64,000 nucleotides of DNA from Streptococcus suis 10581 (GCA_000440235.1 ALKQ01000022.1:60665-124664), one strand, 5' to 3'. Positions 8,249 through 17,997 are shown, numbered from the stretch's first letter. A program made the numbers and translations. The notes: generated by a model from the sequence alone, not told the origin.

Positions 8249-9487
8249 CTAACGAATGTGGCCGTCGCCTGTGATGATGTACTTGTAAGTGGTCATTTCA
8301 CGCAGGCCCATTGGACCACGAGCATGCATCTTCTGAGTAGAAATGCCCAATTCACAGCCCAGACCGAACTCGCCACCGTCTGTGAAGCGGGTCGAGGCAT
8401 TGACGTAGACCGCCGCCGAATCTACATGGAGTGTGAAACGATCTGCCGTCTGGCTGTTTTCCGTCACGATAGCCTCGCTGTGTCCAGTCGAGTGTTGAGC
8501 GATATGGCTGATAGCCTCTTCTACACTTGAAACGACCTTGACCGCCAAGATAAAGTCCAGAAATTCTGTATCAAAATCCTGCTCACCTACCGGTGTAGAT
8601 TGGTTGAGAAGAGCCTGAGCCTGACTGTCTGCACGCAATTCTACCTGACCAGAAAGAGCTTCCTCCAAACGAGGTAGGAATTGGCTGGCAATTTCTTCAT
8701 GGACCAACAAGACTTCCGCCGCATTGCAGACTGAGGGACGACTGGTTTTGGCATTGACCACAATCTGAAGAGCCTTATCCAAGTCCGCATCCTTATCTAC
8801 ATAGACATGGCAGATGCCTGTACCTGTTTCGATAACTGGCACTGTTGCGTTTTCCACAACGGCCTGAATGAGCCCTGCACCACCACGTGGTACCAAGAGG
8901 TCAATTTTGCCTTTGGCAGTCATCAATTCCGTCGCAGAGGCTCGGCTGGTATCTTGGACTAGTTCGATGACCTTAGGTGATAGGCCAACTTCTTCCAAAC
9001 CAGCCTTGAGGGCTGTGACAATAGCCTGGGCCGAATGAAAGGCTTCCTTGCCACCACGCAAGATAACTGCATTTCCGCTCTTGATGGCCAAGGCAGCGGC
9101 ATCTGAAGTCACGTTTGGTCGGCTTTCGTAAATCATCCCTACCAATCCAAAGGGAATGGATTTCTTGCGAATGTTCAAGCCGTCTGCCCTAGTGGATTCT
9201 TCCATGACTAATCCGACAGGATCTGGCAAGCCAATCAAGGCACGAATACCATCAGCCATAGCTTCAATCCGCTCAGCTGTCAGGAGCAATCGGTCCTGCA
9301 TAACTTGGCTGATTTTACCTTGGGCATTTTCCATATCGATGGCATTACCTGCTAGGATTGCCTCAGTTTGAGCAACCAACTGGTCTGCCATTGCTGATAG
9401 GGCTTGGTTTTTTTGTTCGGTTGTCGCAAGGTTGATTGAAGCCTTGTGGGCCAATAAACTGTCTAATAATGCTTGTGTTGTTGTCAT
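8249..9487 (-). CDS. proA: Glutamate-5-semialdehyde dehydrogenase (gamma-glutamyl phosphate reductase)
   Basis: NADPH-dependent reduction of glutamyl 5-phosphate, the product of ProB, to glutamate semialdehyde. Aldehyde dehydrogenase fold of 412 aa with [19 protein letters not shown], the [10 protein letters not shown] motif, and the active-site cysteine in [10 protein letters not shown]. The C-terminal [16 protein letters not shown] is diagnostic. It lies between proB (9 bp upstream) and proC. ProB and ProA normally work as a channelling complex because glutamyl phosphate is unstable. Confidence 0.96.
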   Translation of the reverse strand: MTTTQALLDSLLAHKASINLATTEQKNQALSAMADQLVAQTEAILAGNAIDMENAQGKISQVMQDRLLLTAERIEAMADGIRALIGLPDPVGLVMEESTRADGLNIRKKSIPFGLVGMIYESRPNVTSDAAALAIKSGNAVILRGGKEAFHSAQAIVTALKAGLEEVGLSPKVIELVQDTSRASATELMTAKGKIDLLVPRGGAGLIQAVVENATVPVIETGTGICHVYVDKDADLDKALQIVVNAKTSRPSVCNAAEVLLVHEEIASQFLPRLEEALSGQVELRADSQAQALLNQSTPVGEQDFDTEFLDFILAVKVVSSVEEAISHIAQHSTGHSEAIVTENSQTADRFTLHVDSAAVYVNASTRFTDGGEFGLGCELGISTQKMHARGPMGLREMTTYKYIITGDGHIR

Positions 9488-9496
9488 ATTTTTCTC

Positions 9497-10573
9497 CTAT
9501 AGGCTAACCCAATCGTTGCGGTGAATCAACACACCTTCCGCTCTGCCATTTGCCAACTGGTCCTGCAAGTCCTTGGAGGACAGTTTGACCCGTCCTTTAC
9601 CAATCAAACGATGGTCTGCTTGGCTATAAACCTCTACGACCTGACCCACTTCAAAGTCTCCTTCGAGGGCTTTGACACCAGTAGCTAACAAACTGCGGCC
9701 CTGGTGCAACATGGCATCAACCGCTCCTGCATCCACTTCAACCGCCGCGTCTGTCCGAGCATAGAAGGCCATCCACTGCTTGCGTTGGTTCATGGCATGG
9801 TCATCTGCTAAAAAGAGGGTGCCACGATTGGCTTGGGTGACCGCCTGTAAAAGGGCGGTATCCTCTTTTGAAGAGCAGATAAAGACGGGCACGCCTGACT
9901 TGGTCGCAATCTGGGCCGCCTGCAATTTGGTGGTCATGCCACCTGTTCCGTTGGACGAGCCTGCTCCTGCTGCCATGGCGAACAAATCTTCCGTAATTTC
10001 CTTGATTTCAGGCAAGTGCTGGGCAGTCGGATCGCTGTTGGGATTGGTAGTATAAAGCCCGTCTACATCCGTCAAGAGCACCAAGAGGTCTGCTTTCAGT
10101 AGTGAAGCCACCTGAGCAGACAGGGTATCATTGTCCCCTACCTTAATCTCCTCAATGGCAATGGTATCATTTTCGTTGATAATTGGAATAGCACGCTGCT
10201 TCAGCAAGACCTGCAAGGCCTGAGAAGCATTTTGATAGCGTCTGGCATCCGCAAAATCATCCTGGGTCAGCAAAATCTGAGCAGACACAATGCCATCTTT
10301 CATCAGGTTTTGCGTATATTCCTCAATCAGCAAGCCCTGACCCACAGCCGCAGAAGCCTGCTTCTCCGCAATTTTGGTCGGTCGCTTGTCAAAACCCAAT
10401 CTCCGAAAACCAGCAGCAATCGAGCCTGAAGTCACCAGTACAATCTGGTAGCCTTTCTGGTGCAACTGTGCCAGCTGATTGGTAATCCGAGCGATTTTGA
10501 TACGGTCCAAACTCCCATTTTCTTGCGTCAGAGAACTTGTCCCGACCTTAAATACAATTGTTTTTTCTGTCAT
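9497..10573 (-). CDS. proB: Glutamate 5-kinase
   Basis: Commits glutamate to proline synthesis by ATP-dependent phosphorylation of its gamma-carboxylate; usually feedback-inhibited by proline. Amino-acid kinase domain (about residues 1-255) with [31 protein letters not shown] and [14 protein letters not shown]-terminal PUA domain (about 270-358) is present, as in long-form ProB. First gene of the operon, preceded by an extended -10 promoter and AGAAGAGATT as ribosome site. Confidence 0.96.
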   Translation of the reverse strand: MTEKTIVFKVGTSSLTQENGSLDRIKIARITNQLAQLHQKGYQIVLVTSGSIAAGFRRLGFDKRPTKIAEKQASAAVGQGLLIEEYTQNLMKDGIVSAQILLTQDDFADARRYQNASQALQVLLKQRAIPIINENDTIAIEEIKVGDNDTLSAQVASLLKADLLVLLTDVDGLYTTNPNSDPTAQHLPEIKEITEDLFAMAAGAGSSNGTGGMTTKLQAAQIATKSGVPVFICSSKEDTALLQAVTQANRGTLFLADDHAMNQRKQWMAFYARTDAAVEVDAGAVDAMLHQGRSLLATGVKALEGDFEVGQVVEVYSQADHRLIGKGRVKLSSKDLQDQLANGRAEGVLIHRNDWVSL

Positions 10574-10605
10574 AATCTCTTCTCACAAAAACTAATATTT
10601 GGAAA

Positions 10606-10614
10606 ATTATACCA
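10606..10614 (-). promoter_or_regulatory. Extended -10 promoter of proBAC
   Basis: Minus-strand TGGTATAAT, 33 bp before the proB start. No T-box or other attenuator structure was seen in the short leader. Confidence 0.6.
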
Positions 10615-10701
10615 TATTTTAATCATAAAGAAAATCACTGTTATTCGGCAAGGAGAAAGGGAATAGATTCCTAATCATGAGTAGCATTAAAAAAACGCTG
10701 G

Positions 10702-11105
10702 AAACAAAGAGGCTGGGCAAAAAGCCCAGCGGCTACTACTCAGAGTTCGTGTCAACATCTCAGCGCAGTGGTTGATTGGGTTTAACAGTCCAGTGGACTG
10801 TTAAAGGTTGGAGATAAGATTTGCGAAGCAAATCTCAGCAATTCGTGTATTACACTCCAAATCTGACCTATACGACTGATGCGAACAGAGTTCGCTTCAT
10901 CTCCAACCTCAAACTGTCTCCCAGACAGTTTTGTAGCAAACTTTGTTCGCTCTATTTCCAACTTCCAACTGTCCCCCAGACAGTTGGAACTATGCGGGGG
11001 CGGGAGTGAAACAGTCTGGGGATAGACTGTTTCAGCTCAACAACTGGAAATAAGGACTTGTTGACGAACTCTTTTTAGACAGGTCGAGTTCTTTCTCACT
11101 CCCTT
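10702..11105. repeat. Long copy of a hairpin-rich dispersed repeat
   Basis: This fills the 537 bp gap between proB and dinG. It is a run of perfect or near-perfect hairpins: GCTGGGC/GCCCAGC with A5 loop, AACAGTCC/GGACTGTT, GATTTGC/GCAAATC, CCAACTGTC/GACAGTTGG and GAAACAGTC/GACTGTTTC. Its reverse complement matches the element at 39412-39600 along the length, including AGAGTTCGTCAACAAG, GTTGAGCTGAAA and AATCAACCACT. The shorter copy lacks the inner hairpins. The open frame running through it (10821-11009) has no ribosome site and is not called. Confidence 0.75.
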
Positions 11106-11110
11106 TCAAC

Positions 11111-13570
11111 TTATTCAAAAAAATCTTGAATAGCTCCTTCTATTTCTTTCGCATCCACACTTAACATTGAATAATCTTTCTCAAAGAAGGACAGAATTTG
11201 CTGTCCATAGCGTTTGGTGTGAACACGCGGGTCCAAAACCAAGACTAGTGAATCTTGTTTGTCATGGCGATTGGTACGACCGATGGCTTGTTTGAGCTTA
11301 ATCATCATCATAGGCAGGCTGTAATCATAAAATGGATTTTTCCCTTCTTCACGCAGATGGTGATTGATTTTTTGCACAAACCGGTCCTTTGGATTGTCAA
11401 ATGGGAGCCTTGTAATAACCTGAATCAATTGATTCTGACTGGCAAAGTCGACTCCCTCCCAGAAGACACCTGTACCCAGTAAGATCTGACATTCACCTCG
11501 TTCAAATTTGCGTTTGAGAGTCATTTCCTGTCCATGCTTGTGTTGGTCTAGGTGGGGAATATTACTGCCTTCTAACAAATCCGACACCTGCAAGAGCAGA
11601 GAAATCGATGTGAACAAGACCAAAATCGGTCGTCCCAGCTCTGCTATTTCTCCTAAAGTAGTAGCCAAATAAGCTGCATGCTCCTCCTTGGTCCAAGCGA
11701 GGATGTCGGGGAGATGGGTCGGAAAAAGCAGCTGCTGATTGGTCACTGCCTGGGTCGGAAGCAAGTCCATGGTGACCTGCTCAAAGCCCAGCAGATCCGC
11801 CAGACTGACCTTTTTGCTGATGGTCAAGGTGGCGCTGATGCAGAAAATCTTGGTATCTGGCAGGTAGTTGGTCGCATTTAGGAGGCTGTCCTTGGAGCCC
11901 CGCAAATAAGCAAGCCGCTTGTCCTCAAGATACTTTTCCTCCAGCCAAAAATGGTCGTAGACATCAAGGAGTTGGTCCAGGTCTTGTAGGTCAATATCTT
12001 GTAACTCAGCCAGATTCTGCTTGACTTGACCCAGTTCGTCTTTTGAAACTTCTCGCTGCCCATGCTGGCGAAAACGGGTCAAGAGGTGGTTGAGTTCAAA
12101 CTGGCAGGATTCGTATAGCCGTTGGTCTAATAGACTATCTGACTTATCTTTTTTGCTCTGCAATACTTGCAAAAGAGCTGTTATATCCTGAGAATCCGTC
12201 GCTAGATTTTCAGCAACCAAGAGGAATTTCTGGGTCTCGTCGATGACCACTAAACGATTGTTCATCAGTGGATCTTGATCCTTAAGATGACTGAGGAAAT
12301 AGGCGTGGTTGGTAATGAGCAGTCTACTAGAGAGAGCTTGTTGGTTCAATCGTTGCCAAAAATCCCAGCCCCAGAAAAGACTTTCAGGCTCCAATTTCCC
12401 ATCGTGGGCAATCTCATCAAAGTAAGCTTGATAGCGTTGTTTTTGCTTAAGCTCATCCAAATCACCTGTCGTGGTTTCGCATAACCAGACAAGCACCTGC
12501 ATTTTGAATTGATTGACCAGGCGATTATCATCCTGCCTCTGCAGGGTTTTCCAGTAGTTGTCTAACTTGATAAAATGCTTGGGCGACTTGAGGGAAGCCA
12601 TGGAAATATGAAAAATCTCTTGCAGTTTGCTCCCCTCTTTTTCCATAATCTGCTCTTGAAGGAGCTTGGTCGGCACCGTCACCAAGAGAGGCTGGTCTGA
12701 CTTAGCAAGTAAAGGCAAGAGATAACCGTAAGTCTTCCCCAAGCCTGCCTGCGCTTGAATAAAATGCACTTTTTCTTCGTCAACCAAGCGTTTTTCTACT
12801 ACTTGAGCAAAAGCAGTTTGTTTTTTTCGTTCATGTAAGCCAAGAAGGGCAATATTGGTCGAAAAATCTTCAGATAATCGGTAGGCTGACTTGATTTCTT
12901 CTGGCTTTTTCAAGACCAAGTCATGAATAGATTCTAAATCGTATGATAGATTTTCTGACAGAACAGGCACCATCTCATCAATGACCATCCTGGATTCAAA
13001 GAGCAGATTATCCGCCAAATCAAGAATTTTTTCAACAACAGTTCGAGGTAAGCTCTTTATTTTCTCTTGAATTTTGATGAGCAAACGCGCCGTAGCCATG
13101 GCATCTGATATGGCCGTGTGTGCCTGGTCCAAACCAAGTTCCAAATGCTCTGCAAGGTTTCCCAAGCTGTATTTTTCAAAAGTTGGAAAAAATAATTGAG
13201 ATAACTCCACCGTATCCACACGCGGTGTCAGCAGTTCATAACCTTCAAAGAAAAGAGCTTCTGCCAAGAGATTAGCATCAAACTTGACATTATGGGCTAC
13301 AAAAATAGCATCTCCAATCATGTCATAAATGGTACTTGCTACCTGACCAAAATCTGGAGCCTGACTTAGCTGTTGGTCTGTGATACCTGTCAGATTCTTG
13401 ATATGGTCATCAAGGGGTTCATAGGGATTGATGTCCGTTGCATAACTGTCAATGATTTCTCCATTTTCAACAAGAACAATCCCGATTTGAATGATTTTTG
13501 CATCGGCACCTGTACCAGTTGCTTCCAAATCTACAACGGCATACCGATTGCTTGTTCTTCTGTCTTTCAT
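11111..13570 (-). CDS. dinG: DinG-family helicase with N-terminal exonuclease domain
   Basis: About 819 aa. An N-terminal DnaQ-like 3'-5' exonuclease domain (YAVVDLEATG, HNVKFDANLL, HTAISDAMATARLL) precedes an XPD/DinG superfamily 2 helicase with Walker A QAGLGKTYGYLLPL, a Walker B-like VVIDETQ (DETQ instead of DEAH), ISATLT, and a C-terminal QAIGRTNRH. This fusion is typical of Firmicutes; the role is probably DNA repair. An in-frame ATG at 13624 has no ribosome site. An extended -10 (13578-13586, minus) predicts transcription from about 13571, so I choose the ATG at 13570, which would make the mRNA essentially leaderless. Confidence 0.85.
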   Translation of the reverse strand: MKDRRTSNRYAVVDLEATGTGADAKIIQIGIVLVENGEIIDSYATDINPYEPLDDHIKNLTGITDQQLSQAPDFGQVASTIYDMIGDAIFVAHNVKFDANLLAEALFFEGYELLTPRVDTVELSQLFFPTFEKYSLGNLAEHLELGLDQAHTAISDAMATARLLIKIQEKIKSLPRTVVEKILDLADNLLFESRMVIDEMVPVLSENLSYDLESIHDLVLKKPEEIKSAYRLSEDFSTNIALLGLHERKKQTAFAQVVEKRLVDEEKVHFIQAQAGLGKTYGYLLPLLAKSDQPLLVTVPTKLLQEQIMEKEGSKLQEIFHISMASLKSPKHFIKLDNYWKTLQRQDDNRLVNQFKMQVLVWLCETTTGDLDELKQKQRYQAYFDEIAHDGKLEPESLFWGWDFWQRLNQQALSSRLLITNHAYFLSHLKDQDPLMNNRLVVIDETQKFLLVAENLATDSQDITALLQVLQSKKDKSDSLLDQRLYESCQFELNHLLTRFRQHGQREVSKDELGQVKQNLAELQDIDLQDLDQLLDVYDHFWLEEKYLEDKRLAYLRGSKDSLLNATNYLPDTKIFCISATLTISKKVSLADLLGFEQVTMDLLPTQAVTNQQLLFPTHLPDILAWTKEEHAAYLATTLGEIAELGRPILVLFTSISLLLQVSDLLEGSNIPHLDQHKHGQEMTLKRKFERGECQILLGTGVFWEGVDFASQNQLIQVITRLPFDNPKDRFVQKINHHLREEGKNPFYDYSLPMMMIKLKQAIGRTNRHDKQDSLVLVLDPRVHTKRYGQQILSFFEKDYSMLSVDAKEIEGAIQDFFE

Positions 13571-13577
13571 ACTGTTC

Positions 13578-13586
13578 ATTATAGCA
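13578..13586 (-). promoter_or_regulatory. Extended -10 promoter of dinG
   Basis: Minus-strand TGCTATAAT. Seven bases downstream is position 13571, immediately before the ATG at 13570, giving a leaderless transcript. The -35 region is poor (TTTTTC). Confidence 0.55.
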
Positions 13587-13686
13587 TATTCCCTCTCATG
13601 GAAAAAGCTCCAAACAAATTCCATGAAGAAGGCGTTTTTTTTTGTTAGACTAGTAACATCAGTAACTGTTAGAAGAAGGAAAAAGA

Positions 13687-14325
13687 ATGATTATTCACAA
13701 ATCTGTCAATCCTGTCGCTTTTCAAAATACCTACTACCTTGAAAATGATACCCATCTGATTATCATTGACCCTGGGAGTGACTGGACAAAAATTCAAGCA
13801 ACTATCGAAAAAATCGGAAAACCAATTTCGGCTATTCTCCTGACCCACACCCACTATGACCATATTATGAGTTTGGACATCCTGCGTGAGACCTACAATT
13901 TCCCGCCTGTCTATGTGGCTGAAAGTGAAGCCAGCTGGCTCTACACACCAGAGATGAATCTATCAGGTCTACCTCGTCACGATGATATGGAAAATGTAGT
14001 CTGCCGACCTGCTGAAAAAATCTTCCAATACCAAGAAGACTACCAGTTTGACGGTTTTCATTTCAAGGTAGTTCCAACACCTGGGCACTCTATTGGTGGT
14101 GTTTCCTTTATCTTCCCAGAGGATGAATGTGTCATCACTGGAGACGCACTTTTCCGTGAAACTGTGGGACGCACAGACCTACCAACCAGCAACTTTGATG
14201 ACCTGATTGCAGGTATCAGAGAACACATTTTCACCCTGCCAAACCACTATACTGTCCATCCAGGTCATGGTCAAAATACCAGCGTTGGACATGAGAAAAA
14301 TTTTAATCCATTTTTTAGAATGTAA
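13687..14325 (+). CDS. MBL-fold metallo-hydrolase (YcbL/glyoxalase II-like)
   Basis: 212 aa metallo-beta-lactamase fold. The metal-binding signature THTHYDH is at residues 56-62, further ligands are the histidine in TPGHSIGGV and the aspartate in ITGDALF, and the last is the HPGH near the C-terminus. It most resembles YcbL-type hydroxyacylglutathione hydrolase-like enzymes; the true substrate is unknown. A GAAGGAAAAAGA ribosome site precedes the ATG. Diverges from dinG and is closed by its own terminator. Confidence 0.85.
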   Translation: MIIHKSVNPVAFQNTYYLENDTHLIIIDPGSDWTKIQATIEKIGKPISAILLTHTHYDHIMSLDILRETYNFPPVYVAESEASWLYTPEMNLSGLPRHDDMENVVCRPAEKIFQYQEDYQFDGFHFKVVPTPGHSIGGVSFIFPEDECVITGDALFRETVGRTDLPTSNFDDLIAGIREHIFTLPNHYTVHPGHGQNTSVGHEKNFNPFFRM

Positions 14326-14333
14326 AATAAGTA

Positions 14334-14366
14334 CTGCCCAGTTCTGATTGAACTAGGCAGCTTTTT
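14334..14366 (+). terminator. Terminator of the MBL-fold gene
   Basis: CTGCCCAGTTC / GAACTAGGCAG stem with one mismatch, 5 nt loop, followed by CTTTTT. Confidence 0.75.
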
Positions 14367-14402
14367 ATTATTATTCGTCTAATGCATGTTCTGATAACGC
14401 GA

Positions 14403-15425
14403 CTAGTTTTCATCCTCTTCGCTCCGACTAGGCTCCCCAATCGTTTCAAAACTTGCTCGACCATCCGCAGCCAGAGCCTCCTGCTCGTATGCATTGATAA
14501 TCTGGGCAACAACTGGATGGCGAACCACATCCTTGGCTGAAAAATGTACGAAATCAATCTGCGGTATTTTACTCAACTTCTCCGTTGCATCAATCAAGCC
14601 TGACTTAACCTTGCGCGGCAGGTCAATCTGACTAATATCTCCATTGACAATCATCTTGGAATTAAAGCCCAGACGGGTCAGGAACATCTTCATCTGCATA
14701 ATGGTCGTATTCTGTGCCTCATCCAAAATAACAAAGGCATCTTCCAAGGTCCGACCCCGCATATAGGCCAGCGGAGCAATCTCGATAATCTCCCGTTCCA
14801 TCAGGCGCGTGGTCTGTTCCTTGCCCAAAATCTGGTAGAGGGCATCATAGACAGGACGCAAATAGGGGTCTACTTTTTCTTTTAAGTCCCCTGGTAAAAA
14901 GCCTAAACTTTCGCCTGCTTCTACCGCAGGACGTGTCAGGACAATCCGCTTGACCTGTCCCCGCTTGAGTGCTGTGACCGCGAGAGTAACCGCCAAAAAG
15001 GTCTTTCCAGTACCAGCAGGACCAATACCAAACACGATGTCATGACGCTTAACGCTATCCACATAGAGTTTTTGACCAAGGGTCTTTACGCGAATGGGTT
15101 TGCCATAGTTGTCCTTGATGATCTCTTCTTCGTAGAGGGCAACGAATTTTTCAATCTCATCATTTTTTGCCATGGAAATAGCTGTGACCACATCTGGCGT
15201 ATTGATAACCAAACCACGACTCACCAAGACAAGGAGAGACTGGATAACAAGACGTGCCTGTTCGACATGCTCTTCTTGCCCAATCACTTGAACTTTTTCC
15301 GTACGGGCATGAATAACCACACCTAGTTCCTGTTCCATCAATCTCAGATGGCGTTCATTCGAACCAAATAGACTAAACGAATCATCTGGATGCTTGAGTT
15401 GAATATCAATTGAATGTTCTAGCAA
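14403..15425 (-). CDS. phoH: PhoH-family ATPase
   Basis: 340 aa PhoH-like P-loop protein (PhoH/YbeZ-type). Small N-terminal domain (about 1-110), then Walker A GPAGTGKTFLAV near residue 138, LTRPAVEAGESLGFLPGDL, and Walker B AFVILDEAQNTT. The family is linked to RNA metabolism and often to the YbeY/ribosome-maturation cluster. The start codon is TTG at 15425 with a strong AAGGAG 8 nt upstream. It has its own extended -10 promoter just after the terminator at 15464-15488. The acidic tail (RSEEDEN) is ordinary. Confidence 0.93.
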   Translation of the reverse strand: MLEHSIDIQLKHPDDSFSLFGSNERHLRLMEQELGVVIHARTEKVQVIGQEEHVEQARLVIQSLLVLVSRGLVINTPDVVTAISMAKNDEIEKFVALYEEEIIKDNYGKPIRVKTLGQKLYVDSVKRHDIVFGIGPAGTGKTFLAVTLAVTALKRGQVKRIVLTRPAVEAGESLGFLPGDLKEKVDPYLRPVYDALYQILGKEQTTRLMEREIIEIAPLAYMRGRTLEDAFVILDEAQNTTIMQMKMFLTRLGFNSKMIVNGDISQIDLPRKVKSGLIDATEKLSKIPQIDFVHFSAKDVVRHPVVAQIINAYEQEALAADGRASFETIGEPSRSEEDEN

Positions 15426-15455
15426 GAGTTGCTCCTTTTCCTGTGCTTTTCTCTA

Positions 15456-15464
15456 TTATAACAA
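15456..15464 (-). promoter_or_regulatory. Extended -10 promoter of phoH
   Basis: Minus-strand TGTTATAAT lies directly after the terminator hairpin of the upstream operon and about 31 bp before the TTG start. Confidence 0.55.
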
Positions 15465-15488
15465 AAATAGCCCAAACAAGGCTATTTT
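15464..15488 (-). terminator. Terminator of the cvfB-panE-yozE block
   Basis: AAAATAGCC / GGCTATTTT, 9 bp stem with 7 nt loop. On the minus strand it follows the yozE stop and runs into T-rich sequence. Confidence 0.7.
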
Positions 15489-15503
15489 GTACTATTTTAT
15501 CCA

Positions 15504-15719
15504 TCAATGTCCCAAATAATCTTCCCAAATCGCATCAAAATCAGACATGGAAAAGGCAAAGCTGGCCGATTCCTCTAAAAAACGACTGACTTCATCGAAA
15601 TTATCTGATTGCTTAGGAAAATCAGATTCATCAAAGGCATAATCTGCCAAGATAGCTACTGGTTCATTACTTTTCGGGTTGCGTTGGGTCATCAACCAAG
15701 AATAAAAACTTCTTCTCAC
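15504..15719 (-). CDS. yozE: YozE family small protein
   Basis: 71 aa acidic protein of the YozE/UPF0346 family ([17 protein letters not shown] near the N-terminus; acidic, aromatic second half). The function is unknown; the fold is SAM-like in solved members. It starts with GTG, six bases after the upstream stop, so it is probably translated by coupling. It sits last in the block that begins with cvfB. Confidence 0.8.
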   Translation of the reverse strand: MRRSFYSWLMTQRNPKSNEPVAILADYAFDESDFPKQSDNFDEVSRFLEESASFAFSMSDFDAIWEDYLGH

Positions 15720-15724
15720 TACAT

Positions 15725-16180
15725 CTACTTTCTATGATTTTTTTCGTAGAGCTCTATATAGCGCTCCATAGACATCTTACTAACCAATTCCCCAATCAAT
15801 TCATAAGGAATATTCTTGGGATTTTTCATACGAATACAGGACTTGCCCATATTCAGTTTGGTAGGCACCTGTGCTTGATAAGCAGCAACGAACCAATCAT
15901 TTAATTCTTGGTCCATATAGATTCCCATGTGGTAGAGGGCGATGTGTGCCTTTTGTGATGCCAAGGCAAGGAAAGGCAAGGGCTCTCCCGGTGTGCAATG
16001 ATAACCATCAGGGTAGGCAGCAAGCGGCACATAATAGTTAATCATACCTCCCAAGATGCCTACTTCAAAACCAGCTGGTAACTGTTCCACAATCACTTGA
16101 TGGAGTCGTTCGACTGCTTCCTTCCGATTCTCAGGCAAGGCAGCCATATATTCTTCAATCGATTCCACTTCAATCAGCAT
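15725..16180 (-). CDS. DUF1801/YdhG-like protein
   Basis: 151 aa, YdhG/DUF1801-like fold: N-terminal [23 protein letters not shown] helix, [10 protein letters not shown], and [19 protein letters not shown] near the C-terminus. B. subtilis relatives include a frataxin-like iron chaperone, but members vary and no function can be assigned here. It is 9 bp after the PanE-like gene and 5 bp before yozE. Confidence 0.7.
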   Translation of the reverse strand: MLIEVESIEEYMAALPENRKEAVERLHQVIVEQLPAGFEVGILGGMINYYVPLAAYPDGYHCTPGEPLPFLALASQKAHIALYHMGIYMDQELNDWFVAAYQAQVPTKLNMGKSCIRMKNPKNIPYELIGELVSKMSMERYIELYEKNHRK

Positions 16181-16189
16181 GACTTTCTC

Positions 16190-17110
16190 CTATCTCAACC
16201 CCAGCATACTCTCTTTGGCATGAATCATGTCCGTTATCATCTGACAGTATGGTGTTGGAATACCTGCACGTTTGCCCTTAAAAACAACCGCTCCATTCAG
16301 ATAATCAATTTCTGTCTTTCGACCATGTTGGACCAAATCCTGGTGCATAGATGGATAGTGATTGGAAGCCTTCTTCGAGGCATCAATAACATATTTCCAA
16401 ATAGCTTCTTCGTCAATTCCATCTGCCTCAGACTTGGCAACGGCGATAAATTCCTTGAAAATCCCCTGTACTAGATTCAGCCCAGCCTCCGTACCGAATA
16501 ATTCACCAATTGTACAGTCTAAAATGGTACAAGTTGGATTCATCACACCATTGACACAGGCTTTCTGCCAAATAGCACTGACAACATGATTATCATAGGT
16601 CACATTTAGCCCAGCTTCATTCAGCATTTCAATAATATCCGCAACTGATTGCTCATCACCAAGAATATGCTGAACGGAGATAGAACCCGGACCTTCTAAG
16701 TGAGCATGTCCAGGACCCTTTAGTCTCGCCAACCACATGGTCACCCCAACCATAATACTTTCATCTGGCACGTACCGACGCATGGTCGTCGCATGCCCCA
16801 AACCATTCAAGAGACTCAAAACCTTGGTAGTTGGACCGATAATCGGTTTAATATCCCGCAACATCTTTGGCAACTGATCAGCCTTTGTCAATAGAATGAT
16901 AAAATCTGCTTCTCTTGTTGCTTCGGTCGGTTTCATGATGGGTAAGTATACAGTTTCCTCTACATCTCCAGTCACTTTCAAGCCGTTTTCTCGAATTGCC
17001 TCGATATGCTCTTCCCAATTATCCAGCAAAATCACTTCATGATTTGTCTTAGACAATTGATAACCAAAACGACAACCCATTGCCCCACTACCAGCAATAT
17101 ATACTAGCAT
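16190..17110 (-). CDS. panE: 2-dehydropantoate 2-reductase family protein
   Basis: 306 aa ApbA/PanE family: N-terminal Rossmann motif IAGSGAMGCRFGYQL (residues 4-18), central SLLNGLGH, catalytic-lysine region AIWQKACVNGVMNPTC, and C-terminal HYPSMHQDL followed by TEIDYLNGAVV, a typical substrate-binding segment. The canonical enzyme reduces ketopantoate to pantoate with NADPH in coenzyme A synthesis. No other pantothenate genes are nearby, so a different 2-keto acid is possible. First of three close genes (panE-like, DUF1801, yozE) after cvfB. Confidence 0.8.
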   Translation of the reverse strand: MLVYIAGSGAMGCRFGYQLSKTNHEVILLDNWEEHIEAIRENGLKVTGDVEETVYLPIMKPTEATREADFIILLTKADQLPKMLRDIKPIIGPTTKVLSLLNGLGHATTMRRYVPDESIMVGVTMWLARLKGPGHAHLEGPGSISVQHILGDEQSVADIIEMLNEAGLNVTYDNHVVSAIWQKACVNGVMNPTCTILDCTIGELFGTEAGLNLVQGIFKEFIAVAKSEADGIDEEAIWKYVIDASKKASNHYPSMHQDLVQHGRKTEIDYLNGAVVFKGKRAGIPTPYCQMITDMIHAKESMLGLR

Positions 17111-17119
17111 AGACGCCCC

Positions 17120-17974
17120 CTAGACCAATTCTGTTCCCAAAGAATCCTGTTTAATTTTCCCAGCCTTCATCAAACCACCAAGAGCTTTTTTGAATTGCCC
17201 TTTAGAAATACCAAAGGTGGCCTTGATGTCTTCCGGAGCAGACTTATCGTTCAAGGTCATGAAACCTCCATTGCTTTCCAGATAAGTCAATATCATCTGG
17301 GCATCATTTTCCAGCATCTCAAATGAACGTGGCTTGAGAGACAAGTTCAAGGTCCGATCAACTGCACGGTAGCCGATGACACGCGCCTCCAAAACCTGAC
17401 CCAGACGTGGTTCCGCAAATCGTTCACTTGGGTGGATAAAACCAAGCATATTGTTGTCTGGCAAATAAACAAAAGTACCATTCATTTTCAAACGATAGAC
17501 AATCGCTCGCAGATTTTGGTTTTGCATATTGTCATAAGCAGGTCCAGCCATTTTCTGAAAATCTTCCTGAAAAGCTGGCAGAGCCCAAATGCGGTCCTTC
17601 TTATCGACGTCTAATTTGACGTACAACTGATCCCCTTTTTTCGGCCAGAGTTCCTTGATTTCAGGCAAAATGTCCAAGGAAACAACCACTTGCTTGTCTG
17701 GCAGACCTGTATCCACAAAGACACCCAAATCCTTACGTACCTCTGTGACAGTTCCCCAACCAAAGCTGGTACGACTCGCCCCAACTTCCTTAGTTGTCAA
17801 ACGGAGTTTTTGTTTCATATCCATATAGGCAAATCCCTTAACAGATTGACCTAGACTATGCTCTCCTTCATCCTTAGAAAGAGCAAAGGTTCTACCCTCT
17901 TTTTGGACAAAGTAAAATTGATCATTTTCGTCAGTCACTAAACCAACTACATACTGTGCTAATAAATCATTCAT
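17120..17974 (-). CDS. cvfB: S1 RNA-binding domain regulator CvfB
   Basis: 284 aa from the ATG at 17974, the first start that leaves a family-like N-terminus (MNDLLAQYVVGLVTDEND) and has an AGAAAGAAG upstream. Contains repeated S1/OB-like domains (GWGTVTEVRKDLGVFVDTGLPDKQ; MLGFIHPSERF) and a C-terminal winged helix (FGISKGQFKKALGGLMKAGKI). CvfB in S. aureus affects virulence gene expression through RNA binding. It ends 9 bp before the PanE-like gene. Confidence 0.85.
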   Translation of the reverse strand: MNDLLAQYVVGLVTDENDQFYFVQKEGRTFALSKDEGEHSLGQSVKGFAYMDMKQKLRLTTKEVGASRTSFGWGTVTEVRKDLGVFVDTGLPDKQVVVSLDILPEIKELWPKKGDQLYVKLDVDKKDRIWALPAFQEDFQKMAGPAYDNMQNQNLRAIVYRLKMNGTFVYLPDNNMLGFIHPSERFAEPRLGQVLEARVIGYRAVDRTLNLSLKPRSFEMLENDAQMILTYLESNGGFMTLNDKSAPEDIKATFGISKGQFKKALGGLMKAGKIKQDSLGTELV

Positions 17975-17997
17975 GATTTTCTTCTTTCTGATTAAAA

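Noticed and set aside
8144-8530. Long open frames opposite proC/proA and other core genes
   Set aside because: They are antisense shadows of well-conserved genes, without ribosome sites or recognisable products.
10574-10615. Possible T-box or proline attenuator before proB
   Set aside because: The leader is only about 30 nt and shows no specifier hairpin or terminator.
10821-11009. Open frame inside the hairpin-rich repeat
   Set aside because: No ribosome site, sequence is made of inverted repeats and the shorter copy of the repeat destroys the frame.
13571-13624. Upstream start of dinG at 13624
   Set aside because: No ribosome site, and the predicted transcription start lies downstream of it; the extra residues do not resemble the family N-terminus.
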